This document shows positions 8,348 through 15,068 of a stretch of 64,000 bases of DNA, piece after piece. A program made the translations under genes and the position numbers. The stretch comes from an uncultured Collinsella sp. (GTDB lineage: Bacteria > Actinomycetota > Coriobacteriia > Coriobacteriales > Coriobacteriaceae): assembly GCA_905199225.1 (NCBI GenBank), contig CAJKFS010000003.1, positions 26,782 to 90,781 of the forward strand. The letters are read 5' to 3'. Under the pieces are notes generated by a model. That model was not told where the DNA came from. It worked only from the letters and a program-made list of their open reading frames with translations, and ran no database searches. How positions within the stretch are numbered: the first letter of the stretch is position 1; each line of letters begins with the position of its first letter.

Positions 8348-9655
8348 ATGAGCAAGACAATAGTTAGGCCCACGCTTTCGCTGGGCAACCACATCTATCT
8401 GTATCGCCTGCTGCGCGATGCGATTGGATGTGGCAAGCAAACGTTTATGACGCAGGTCGAGGAGGCGCTCGCCGCTGGCGACATGACCGCTTATGACCTG
8501 GGCTTCGAGTCCACGCGCGAGCTGCTCGAGGAGCTCGACGACTGCATTAAGCTGACCGTCTTTAAAGGCGGCCGCCTGTATGCCACGGTCATCGCCAACG
8601 AGGCCTGGGATGCTGCACTTGCCAAGGGCGAGGACAAGCCCAAGACCGCCAAGGGCGCCAAGCAGTCCTACAAAAAGAAAAAGCGCGGTGAGAAGGACCT
8701 CAAGGCCGTGCGCCCCAAGCACGTTAAGCGTCCCGAGCCCGAAGCCATGGTTGAAGCCGCGCCGGAACCCAAGCCCGAGACAGAGATCGAAGTCGCTATT
8801 GAGGTAACGGCAGAAGCCGAAACCGAAATCGCCGCCACGACCGATTCCGAAGTCATATCCGAGCAGGAAGCCACTGTGGAGCTCAACGAAGCGCCCAAGT
8901 CGACAACCGAAGAAGCCGCTGACCAACCCGAGCCGTCTGCGTTCCAAAACAGCGATGTCTTTGGCGACGAGGCCGAGGACGATCAGTCCGACGAGCCCGC
9001 AGATCAAGACGCTACCGAGTCGACACCGGAGCCCGAGACGCCGCAGCCCGCCATCTCGCTCACGGTCGTCTATGACCCCGAGAACGCCAACGCCGGCATC
9101 ACCACCATGGCATCCACGCCCATCGAAGCAAAGTCGAGCGTCGAGAACGAGGACGCGACGCAGGTTGAGGTTGAAACCGCAGCTGCAGACGCGCCCGTCA
9201 CCGTGGAGCCCGCAGATTCCACGATCAAGCCGGAAGCGACGCCGGAGCCCGCACCCGTCATCGAATCCGTGCCCACCTCTGCTTGCGGCCAAATTCCCGC
9301 ACCGGCACCGGCTTCGGCACCCGCAGCGGCCCCAACCCCCGCACCCGCAGCACCGACCATCCCCGAGGACTTCCCCATCGATTTCGCAACCGAGGTCTTC
9401 TGCCCCGGCCCGCTTCTGCACCAGCTGTCGACCTATCTCCCCTACGGCGCCGATACCCTCGGCATTGTCGGCGAGTACTACTGGATCGCCCGCGAGCGCG
9501 GTACCATCGAGGCCGCGCGAAACCGCGCAAGCTTCCCCCTGCGCTACACGCAGGCCGGCGAGCGCCGCGAGGTTGCCGTGCGCATCCGCCGCAATACCAC
9601 CGGTGGCCTCGGATCCACCTGGGCCATCGATAAAGTCGAAGAACCCGAGCAGTAA
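8348..9655 (+). CDS. Protein with N-terminal LOTUS-like winged-helix region and long acidic/Pro-Ala linker
   Basis: A 435-residue cytoplasmic protein in three parts. Residues 1-85 contain LGFESTRELLEELDDCIKLT and then GGRLYATV, a helix-turn-strand pattern resembling OST-HTH/LOTUS RNA-binding domains (tentative). Residues 85-335 form a Lys-rich then Glu/Pro/Ala-rich low-complexity linker. The last 100 residues are a compact conserved-looking domain with FCPGPLLHQLSTYLPYGADT and GSTWAIDKVEEPEQ. The start at 8348 follows GAGGAG. It has its own promoter and terminator. RNA binding would be the first hypothesis if the N-terminal resemblance holds. Confidence 0.6.
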   Translation: MSKTIVRPTLSLGNHIYLYRLLRDAIGCGKQTFMTQVEEALAAGDMTAYDLGFESTRELLEELDDCIKLTVFKGGRLYATVIANEAWDAALAKGEDKPKTAKGAKQSYKKKKRGEKDLKAVRPKHVKRPEPEAMVEAAPEPKPETEIEVAIEVTAEAETEIAATTDSEVISEQEATVELNEAPKSTTEEAADQPEPSAFQNSDVFGDEAEDDQSDEPADQDATESTPEPETPQPAISLTVVYDPENANAGITTMASTPIEAKSSVENEDATQVEVETAAADAPVTVEPADSTIKPEATPEPAPVIESVPTSACGQIPAPAPASAPAAAPTPAPAAPTIPEDFPIDFATEVFCPGPLLHQLSTYLPYGADTLGIVGEYYWIARERGTIEAARNRASFPLRYTQAGERREVAVRIRRNTTGGLGSTWAIDKVEEPEQ

Positions 9656-9660
9656 CGACA

Positions 9661-9702
9661 AACGACTCAAATCCAAATCAGGATTTGAGCCGTTTTTATT
9701 TG
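9661..9702 (+). terminator. Intrinsic terminator after the LOTUS-like gene
   Basis: AACGACTCAAATCC pairs with GGATTTGAGCCGTT around AAATCA and is followed by TTTTTATTTG, a classical rho-independent terminator. Confidence 0.85.
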
Positions 9703-9710
9703 TTGATGTT

Positions 9711-9866
9711 GCGTAACCAACAGCGAGCGGGCCGCAAGTGCCCCAGGTTGCCGTGAAAGAGGAGCGACGCGTACTTCGGTACGCGAGCGACGGCTTGAAC
9801 GGCAAGATGGGGTGCTTGCGACCCGCGCAGCGTCGAGCAGTTACGCGGTTTGGAAAACCGCGTAAC
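9711..9866. repeat. Long imperfect hairpin element (about 140 nt) plus palindrome
   Basis: Nested inverted segments run from GCGTAAC (9711) to GTTACGC (9840-9846). They include GCGGGCCGCAAG (9727-9738) pairing with CTTGCGACCCGC (9815-9826), CCCCA with TGGGG, TTGCCGT with ACGGCAA, and an apical CGCGTAC-TTCG-GTACGCG (9768-9785). A second perfect palindrome with 12-base arms lies at 9840-9866, next to the ettA stop. The UUCG tetraloop and compensated stem suggest a structured RNA or a REP/BIME-type repeat. Confidence 0.55.
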
Positions 9867-9869
9867 GAT

Positions 9870-11549
9870 CTAGTCGCGCGTCAGCTTACGGTGAATACGA
9901 TGCGGCTGGGCTGCGTCCTCGCCAAGGCGCTCGATGCGGTTGGCCTGATAGGCCTCGAAGTTGCCCTCAAACCAATACCAGTTGCCCGGATTCTCGTCGG
10001 TGCCCTCCCACGCCAGAATGTGCGTAGCGACGCGGTCCAGGAACATACGGTCGTGGCTAATAACCACCGAGCAGCCCGGGAACTCGAGCAGCGCCGCTTC
10101 GAGCGAGGACAGCGTCTCGACGTCGAGGTCGTTCGTGGGCTCGTCGAGGAGCAGCAGGTTGCCGCCCTGCTTGAGCGTAAGCGCCAAGTTCAGACGGTTG
10201 CGCTCGCCACCGGAGAGTACGCCGGCGCGCTTCTGCTGGTCCTGGCCTTTAAAGCCAAAGCTCGCCACATAAGCACGGCTCGGAACCTCGGTCTCACCGA
10301 CCATCATGTGGTCCAGGCCATCCGAGACGACCTCCCACAGGTTCTTATCGGGGTCGATGCCGGAACGGTTCTGATCGACATAGGAGATCTTGACGGTCTC
10401 GCCCACCTCGAGCTCGCCCGAAGTCAGCGGCTCCAGGCCCACGATGGTCTTGAACAGCGTGGTCTTGCCCACACCGTTGGGGCCGATGACACCCACGATA
10501 CCGTTGCGCGGCAGGGTGAACGATAGGTCGTCGATGAGCACACGGCCATCGAACTCCTTGTGCAGGTGATGAGCCTCGAGCACCTTGTTGCCCAGACGCG
10601 GGCCCACGGGGATGCGGATTTCGGTCCAGTCGAGCTTCTGGCTTGCGCGGGCCTCGGCCTCCATCTCCTCGTAACGAGCCAGACGGGCCTTGTTCTTGGC
10701 CTGGCGAGCCTTGGGCGAGCTGCGTACCCACTCGAGCTCGGCCTCCATGCGCTTGGCGAGCTTGGCGTCGCGGTTGCCCTGCGCCTCGATACGGGCGGCC
10801 TTGGTCTCCAGATACGTGGAGTAGTTGCCCTTGTAGGGATAAAGGTGACCGCGGTCGACCTCGCAGATCCACTCGGCAACGTTATCCAGGAAGTAGCGAT
10901 CGTGCGTGACGGCAAGCACCGCGCCCTGGTAGTTGTGCAGGAAGTGCTCGAGCCACAGGATCGACTCAGCGTCCAGGTGGTTCGTGGGCTCGTCGAGCAG
11001 CAGCAGGTCGGGAGCCTCGAGCAGCAGCTTGCACAGGGCCACGCGGCGGCGCTCGCCGCCGGAAAGCACGTTGACCGGCATGTCGGAATCGGGCAGCTGC
11101 AGGGCGTCCATGGCCTGGCCGAGCTTGGAATCGATATCCCAGCCGTCGGCGGCGTCGATCTCGTCCTGGAGCTTTCCCATCTCGGCCATGAGGGCGTCCA
11201 TGTCGCAATCCGGGTCGCACATCTCCTCGCCGATCTTATTGAAGCGATCGACCTTGGCGATCATGTCGCCAAATGCCATGCGCACGTTCTCGATGACGGT
11301 CTTGTCGTCGTCGAGCGGCGGCTCCTGCTGCAGGATGCCCACGGTGTAGCCGGGGGTGAGCCTGGCATCGCCGTTGGAGACCTCCTCGATGCCGGCCATG
11401 ATCTTGAGCAGGGTCGACTTGCCCATGCCGTTGGGACCCACGACGCCGATCTTGGCACCGGGGTAGAAGCTCAGGGTCACGTCGTCAAGGATTACCTTGT
11501 CGCCATGGGCCTTGCGAGCCTGATACATCTGGTAGATAAACTCTGCCAT
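9870..11549 (-). CDS. ettA: Energy-dependent translational throttle protein EttA (ABC-F ATPase)
   Basis: A 559-residue soluble ABC-F protein with two ATPase domains and no membrane segments. Walker A motifs are GPNGMGKST (about residue 39) and GPNGVGKTT (about 355); the signatures are SGGERRRVALCKLL and SGGERNRLNLAL. Between them lies the charged interdomain linker with YSTYLETKAARIEAQG. Length and the opening MAEFIYQMYQARKAHGDKVI match EttA, which binds the ribosomal E site and gates the first peptide bond according to ATP/ADP ratio. The ribosome site AAAGGA is rather far (about 12 bases) from the ATG. Confidence 0.92.
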   Translation of the reverse strand: MAEFIYQMYQARKAHGDKVILDDVTLSFYPGAKIGVVGPNGMGKSTLLKIMAGIEEVSNGDARLTPGYTVGILQQEPPLDDDKTVIENVRMAFGDMIAKVDRFNKIGEEMCDPDCDMDALMAEMGKLQDEIDAADGWDIDSKLGQAMDALQLPDSDMPVNVLSGGERRRVALCKLLLEAPDLLLLDEPTNHLDAESILWLEHFLHNYQGAVLAVTHDRYFLDNVAEWICEVDRGHLYPYKGNYSTYLETKAARIEAQGNRDAKLAKRMEAELEWVRSSPKARQAKNKARLARYEEMEAEARASQKLDWTEIRIPVGPRLGNKVLEAHHLHKEFDGRVLIDDLSFTLPRNGIVGVIGPNGVGKTTLFKTIVGLEPLTSGELEVGETVKISYVDQNRSGIDPDKNLWEVVSDGLDHMMVGETEVPSRAYVASFGFKGQDQQKRAGVLSGGERNRLNLALTLKQGGNLLLLDEPTNDLDVETLSSLEAALLEFPGCSVVISHDRMFLDRVATHILAWEGTDENPGNWYWFEGNFEAYQANRIERLGEDAAQPHRIHRKLTRD

Positions 11550-11562
11550 ATGTCTGTTCTAT

Positions 11563-11733
11563 CCTTTCTATCTGCTGTTTCCCTATTCTTGATTCGCTTT
11601 AGTGGAAACGAAATGAGGGAACCAGCTCTGAAACGTAACGAAAAAGGGGCATGGTTGCCCACACCCCCTAATACTACCTGGGAAAAGTCCCCCGGAACAT
11701 ACTATGAACTGCGTACGCTAGTTTTCCGCAACC
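11563..11733 (-). other. ettA leader / sdpI downstream spacer
   Basis: No gene is seen. TTTCCCT near 11568 can pair with AGGGAA near 11619, and GGGGCATGG...CCCC near 11646 forms a weaker hairpin. An AAAAAGGGGCAT tag here recurs in repeat family B (46 and 47 kb). Promoter and terminator positions cannot be fixed. Confidence 0.3.
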
Positions 11734-12438
11734 TTAACGAGCGGCTCGCTGCGATTTGCGCCACAACAGATACGAGTAGACGTAAACGGCTCCAACCGAA
11801 CCAAACGCCAGAGCCGCAATCACCGCGGCGACGACTTCACTCGAAAGCACGCTGCCTGCCACGCCCATCACAATCAGGCCAATACCCAGCACCATAAAGC
11901 AGGCGCCGCCAAAACGCTGCGTACGGCGCCAGTTCTCGGGATCGGCAAGCGCCCAGGGTGTCTTGATACCGAGCGTATAGTTCTGCTTCACACGCGGCAA
12001 GTAGTTGCCTACGCCGATGAACAGCAAACCGACAACACCGGAAATCAGCACGTTAACCGAACCGACCGCCGGCACCACGCCCCAGACCGTAAGCTCTCCC
12101 AGCCAGCTTATGGCGCACATGAACAAGGTGAAGGCGATTACGAAGCCCTGGTAGAACTTGCCCGAGGTTCGATATGCCTCACCTTTGGGGTCGATGCGCG
12201 GCACCATGTAGAACATTGCGAGAAGCGCCAGAGGCAGCACGCCGAGCGCGGAGGCCATCCAACTAGGACCCCAACCGTCGACGGCGCCGTTCGCACCCCA
12301 GTGCGTGGGAATCTGTGCAGGCAGGCTCGGCATCACCATGAGGTGCGCTACAACATTAATAGCGCAGACCACAACAAGCATGGCCCACACGCGCGACGAT
12401 ACCCCCGTGGCGTGAATGCCCTTGTTTTCGTTATTCAT
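11734..12438 (-). CDS. SdpI/DUF1648 family integral membrane protein
   Basis: A 234-residue protein with about six hydrophobic helices. The opening helix and the following MPSLPAQIPTHWGANGAVDGWG are the DUF1648 signature, and NYLPRVKQNYTLGIKTPWAL followed by WRRTQRFGG is the SdpI core. SdpI in Bacillus gives immunity to the SdpC toxin and signals to the SdpR repressor. Most relatives elsewhere are only presumed to work this way. It overlaps the upstream ArsR-type gene by eight bases, so the two are translationally coupled. No toxin gene of the SdpC type is nearby. Confidence 0.85.
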   Translation of the reverse strand: MNNENKGIHATGVSSRVWAMLVVVCAINVVAHLMVMPSLPAQIPTHWGANGAVDGWGPSWMASALGVLPLALLAMFYMVPRIDPKGEAYRTSGKFYQGFVIAFTLFMCAISWLGELTVWGVVPAVGSVNVLISGVVGLLFIGVGNYLPRVKQNYTLGIKTPWALADPENWRRTQRFGGACFMVLGIGLIVMGVAGSVLSSEVVAAVIAALAFGSVGAVYVYSYLLWRKSQRAAR

Positions 12439-12709
12439 CCTTATCACCTTCCGTGTTTGTAAAGCCCATAAACCAGCCAATCAAATCCTGCATGACGGTG
12501 GTGTTTAAGCTGTATACGATGTTTTGGCCATGACGTTCGTCGGTCACCAGCCCGGCATTTTTAAGCGTCGCCAAATGGTGGCTCAGCGAAGGCTTGCTGA
12601 TGTCAAAATGCTCGGCAAGCTCCCCCGCCGTGCAATTGCCCTCGCGCAGCAGCTCCAAAATACGCCGCCGCGTCGGATCGGCCAGTGCCTTAAAACCCTC
12701 TCCCGGCAT
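12431..12709 (-). CDS. ArsR-family autorepressor, SdpR-like
   Basis: A 92-residue winged-helix regulator. KALADPTRRRILELLREGNC is the ArsR N-terminal signature and HFDISKPSLSHHLATLKNAG the recognition helix-turn-helix. It lacks obvious metal-binding Cys pairs, and FMGFTNTEGDKDE forms the tail. Paired with an SdpI gene, it is best read as an SdpR-type repressor. The ATG at 12709 follows AGGAGG. A promoter and an overlapping inverted repeat lie upstream, consistent with autoregulation. Confidence 0.85.
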   Translation of the reverse strand: MPGEGFKALADPTRRRILELLREGNCTAGELAEHFDISKPSLSHHLATLKNAGLVTDERHGQNIVYSLNTTVMQDLIGWFMGFTNTEGDKDE

Positions 12710-12744
12710 AGAACCTCCTCTCACCAGTTCGTTCGACGCGCACA

Positions 12745-12782
12745 CTATACTCGATATTTAGATGTTTGTCTAATTATCTAAT
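12745..12782 (-). promoter_or_regulatory. Promoter and operator of the sdpR-sdpI-like pair
   Basis: On the minus strand TAGACA and TATAGT are separated by 17 bases, a good sigma-A promoter. TAGAT and ATCTA repeats (12759-12780) overlap the -35 and spacer, a typical position for an ArsR-type repressor site. Confidence 0.5.
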
Positions 12783-12818
12783 TCAGCAATAGCCATAGAA
12801 CACTCGTTCGCTTTTAGT

Positions 12819-12824
12819 TACAAT
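12819..12824 (+). promoter_or_regulatory. Probable -10 element of the small toxin-like transcript
   Basis: TACAAT lies here; the -35 is weak (TAGAAC at 12796-12801, 17 bases upstream). The predicted start near 12831 would place GAAGCAGATGG (12832-12842) at the extreme 5-prime end of the RNA. Confidence 0.4.
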
Positions 12825-12847
12825 ACCGTTAGAAGCAGATGGGCCAG

Positions 12848-12869
12848 CTCCCCTCTACCAGAGAAGGAG
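12848..12869 (+). promoter_or_regulatory. Hairpin sequestering the ribosome site of the small hydrophobic peptide
   Basis: CTCC (12848-12851) and CTCT (12853-12856) pair with GGAG (12866-12869) and AGAG (12860-12863) around an ACC loop, placing the AAGGAG ribosome site in a stem. Such occlusion is a hallmark of type I toxin mRNAs. Confidence 0.5.
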
Positions 12870-12876
12870 ATGGACT

Positions 12877-12963
12877 ATGAGTATTGACGATGTCCTGACG
12901 TTGTTATTGCTTGTAATCGCGGCTGTGGAGCTCGGCATCCACATTGGAGGTCGAATGAAATAG
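12877..12963 (+). CDS. 28-residue hydrophobic peptide, candidate type I (holin-like) toxin
   Basis: ATG at 12877 follows AAGGAG at seven bases and opens a 28-codon frame. It has an acidic N-terminus (MSIDDVL), a hydrophobic core TLLLLVIAAVELGIHIGG and a basic end RMK. The pattern of acidic residues, L-T-L, one membrane helix and a short basic tail matches the TxpA/Fst/holin-like toxin group, usually 28-35 residues. The leader folds its ribosome site away, 11-base arms at 12832-12842 and 13044-13054 can join the RNA ends, and a promoter on the other strand points into the 3-prime region. Membrane insertion and toxicity are inferred. It could instead be a harmless small membrane peptide. Confidence 0.6.
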   Translation: MSIDDVLTLLLLVIAAVELGIHIGGRMK

Positions 12964-12975
12964 CCGCCCCCGCGT

Positions 12976-13084
12976 AATGCGAAGACGGCCACTTCTCACG
13001 CCATAAACGTGTTTCGGAGTTGGCCAACCCGCGGCCACGGGTGCCATCTGCTTCAATCTTATGCGAATCCCCGCTTCATTTCAA
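12976..13084 (-). ncRNA. Candidate antisense antitoxin RNA and its promoter
   Basis: On the minus strand TTGAAA (13079-13084) and TAAGAT (13056-13061) are separated by exactly 17 bases. The predicted start is near 13049, inside the inverted repeat, and the RNA would run toward the small hydrophobic peptide gene, overlapping the 3-prime part of its mRNA. The left end is not determined; 12976 is a placeholder within the spacer. No expression evidence is available. Confidence 0.4.
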
Positions 13085-13121
13085 CATGCCCCAAGGCCTC
13101 AAATGGAGGCAGAATAATACC

Positions 13122-13127
13122 TATAAT
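13122..13127 (+). promoter_or_regulatory. Probable -10 element of tcdA
   Basis: TATAAT matches the consensus 46 bases before the tcdA start; the -35 (around TCAAAT) is poor. Confidence 0.4.
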
Positions 13128-13172
13128 GGCGATAGCCAATTACGTTAATTACTTCCCCATCGGAGGATATCT

Positions 13173-13970
13173 ATGACCGAAACCGCAGTCGCCGCTCCCG
13201 TCGAGACGCGCGACACCAAGCTCGAGATCATCATGGGGCGCGAGGCGCTCGACAAGCTCGCCGACGCCACGGTGTTGGTGCTCGGCTGCGGCGGCGTGGG
13301 CTCTAACTGCTGCGAAGCGCTCGCCCGCGGCGGCATCGGCCATTTCGTAATTCTGGATAAAGACATCATTGCGCCCAGCAATATCAACCGTCAGGCCATC
13401 GCGTTTCACAGCACCATCGGCAAGCGTAAAGTTGATGTCATGGAGGCCATGATCCATGACATCAACCCTGCCGCCACCGTCATCAAGCGCACCGAATACC
13501 TGCTGAGCGACAACATCGACGAATTCTTCGCGAGCGTTCTGGAGCAGACAGGTGGCACGCTCGACTACGTTATCGACGCCATCGATACCATCTCGGCCAA
13601 GCTCACCGTCGCCAAGTATGCTCAGGACCACGACATTCGCCTGGTGAGCTCCATGGGCGGCGGCAACAAGCTGCATCCCGAATGCCTGCGCTTCGCCGAT
13701 ATCTTTGACACGGTGCGCGACCCCATGAGCCGTATCATGCGCAAAGAGTGCAAAAAACGTGGCATCAAGAGCCTGCACGTTCTATTTAGCTGCGAGGAGT
13801 CGGTCAAGACTCAGCGCCGTGACCCCTCCAACATCCACGAGCGCACCGAGCTCGGAACCGCCAGCTTTATGCCGCCCATCATGGGCCAGATGATTGCCGG
13901 CGAGGTTATTCGCAAGATCAGTGGACGCGGTACCGAGCGCGTTCGCGCCGACGGCCAGCGCCTGGACTAG
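13173..13970 (+). CDS. tcdA: tRNA threonylcarbamoyladenosine dehydratase (TcdA/CsdL, ThiF family)
   Basis: A 265-residue E1-like enzyme. The nucleotide loop VLVLGCGGVGSNCCEALARG lies at about residue 29, and DKDIIAPSNINRQAIA, with its conserved Asn-Arg pair, follows. The motif VIDAIDTISAKL and the C-terminal GTASFMPPIMGQMIAGEV fit TcdA, which uses ATP to cyclise t6A to ct6A in ANN-decoding tRNAs. Length matches E. coli TcdA. AGGAGG precedes the ATG. The next gene, a TatD-family hydrolase, starts 14 bases after the stop, so they probably share a transcript. Confidence 0.88.
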   Translation: MTETAVAAPVETRDTKLEIIMGREALDKLADATVLVLGCGGVGSNCCEALARGGIGHFVILDKDIIAPSNINRQAIAFHSTIGKRKVDVMEAMIHDINPAATVIKRTEYLLSDNIDEFFASVLEQTGGTLDYVIDAIDTISAKLTVAKYAQDHDIRLVSSMGGGNKLHPECLRFADIFDTVRDPMSRIMRKECKKRGIKSLHVLFSCEESVKTQRRDPSNIHERTELGTASFMPPIMGQMIAGEVIRKISGRGTERVRADGQRLD

Positions 13971-13984
13971 CAAGGCACACCGCG

Positions 13985-14767
13985 ATGGAGCTGCAGTCCT
14001 TTGATGCTCACTGTCACCTCGACCTGATGGCCAGCCCGAACACCGTTGCCCACGAAGCCGCAGCGATGGGACTGGAGCTCTTTGATTGCGGCGTCGATCC
14101 ACGCGATTTCGCGTCAGCATCCGAACGCGCCAGCAGTAGTCCCAACGTTATTGCAGGGGTGGGCCTCCACCCCTGGTGGATTGCCGACGGCCGATGCGGA
14201 ACCGCCGAGGTCGGCCTGCTTTGTGAACTCGCCATCCGGGAACGGCTTATCGGCGAGGTCGGGCTCGATTTCTCGCCACGCTTTGCAGGCACCGAGGGAA
14301 ACCAGACGCAGGCATTTGAACGGCTATGCCGAACGTTATCGCAGTCCCCGCTACCTGGACGCGTTCTATCCATTCACGCCGTTCGCGCGGCGGGAGCAAC
14401 TTTGGACACTTTGGAGTCGAACGACCTTCTAAAGGACGTCCCCAACTCCCCCACCATTATCTTCCACTGGTTTAGCGGCACCTCAGATGAGTTTGTCCGC
14501 GCACGTATTGCGGGCTGCTACTTTTCCGTGAATGAACGCATGCTTGCGACCAAACGTGGGCGCGAATACGCACGACAGATTCCACTTGATCGCTTGCTAC
14601 TCGAAACCGACGCGCCGGCCGAACCAGACGCGGAAACATCCGCGCGACAGCTCGTCGATTCACTCATAAGAGTATCCGAGGTCATTGCTGCGCTTAAAAA
14701 CTGCCCCGAGGAGAGCGTCAAGTCGGTCGTTCTGAGAAATTCCCGCTCCATTTTCGACTTCCGCTGA
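13985..14767 (+). CDS. TatD-family metal-dependent hydrolase
   Basis: A 260-residue TIM-barrel amidohydrolase-type protein. Metal ligands are visible in FDAHCHLD (residue 6), GEVGLDFS (about 83), the His of IIFHWFSG (about 160) and LLLETDAPA (about 205). TatD proteins are 3-prime to 5-prime DNA/RNA exonucleases or repair nucleases. The sequence diverges from E. coli TatD, with GVGLHPWW replacing the usual GxHP neighbourhood, so the exact substrate is open. It follows tcdA closely, with only a weak ribosome site, suggesting coupling. Confidence 0.8.
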   Translation: MELQSFDAHCHLDLMASPNTVAHEAAAMGLELFDCGVDPRDFASASERASSSPNVIAGVGLHPWWIADGRCGTAEVGLLCELAIRERLIGEVGLDFSPRFAGTEGNQTQAFERLCRTLSQSPLPGRVLSIHAVRAAGATLDTLESNDLLKDVPNSPTIIFHWFSGTSDEFVRARIAGCYFSVNERMLATKRGREYARQIPLDRLLLETDAPAEPDAETSARQLVDSLIRVSEVIAALKNCPEESVKSVVLRNSRSIFDFR

Positions 14768-14772
14768 CCTCG

Positions 14773-15002
14773 GTGGGCAAAAAATGCCAAATATGAGTAC
14801 TGTTGTAAAACTGGTCACATTATTTTGCACCAAAACAACGACCTGATAATGTACAACTGTTCATTATCAGGTCGTTTTAGCATACCCAGGGACATATTAG
14901 ACGGCTTTAAGTTGTCCGCAGACACTCAACTAGGACCTCAAGAGCCAAATTTTGCTGCTACTAAATTTGTGACAGTACTCATATTTGGCATTTTTTGCCC
15001 AC
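14773..15002. mobile_element. 230-bp MITE-like element with 31-bp perfect terminal inverted repeats
   Basis: The segment 14773-14803 (starting GTGGGCAAAAAATGCCAAAT) is the exact reverse complement of 14972-15002. Inside lie a partial copy of repeat family A (14811-14835) and a terminator hairpin (14837-14878). It encodes no protein. Perfect long ends around a short non-coding core are typical of a non-autonomous element moved in trans, or of a long RNA hairpin. Confidence 0.6.
14837..14878 (+). terminator. Intrinsic terminator after the TatD-family gene
   Basis: AACGACCTGATAATG (14837-14851) pairs perfectly with CATTATCAGGTCGTT (14862-14876) and is followed by TTTTAG. It lies inside the inverted-repeat element. 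Confidence 0.75.
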
Positions 15003-15068
15003 GACCCTCAAGGGGCATGAGAATCGCACAACGCAGCCCCCATAAGAGCGTGGGGCAATTCGGCGGCG

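Noticed and set aside
8204..9805. Minus-strand frame of over 500 codons, Gly/Leu/Arg-rich
   Set aside because: It is the reverse reading of the LOTUS-like gene with its repetitive linker; the composition is that of an antisense frame and it has no start signals.
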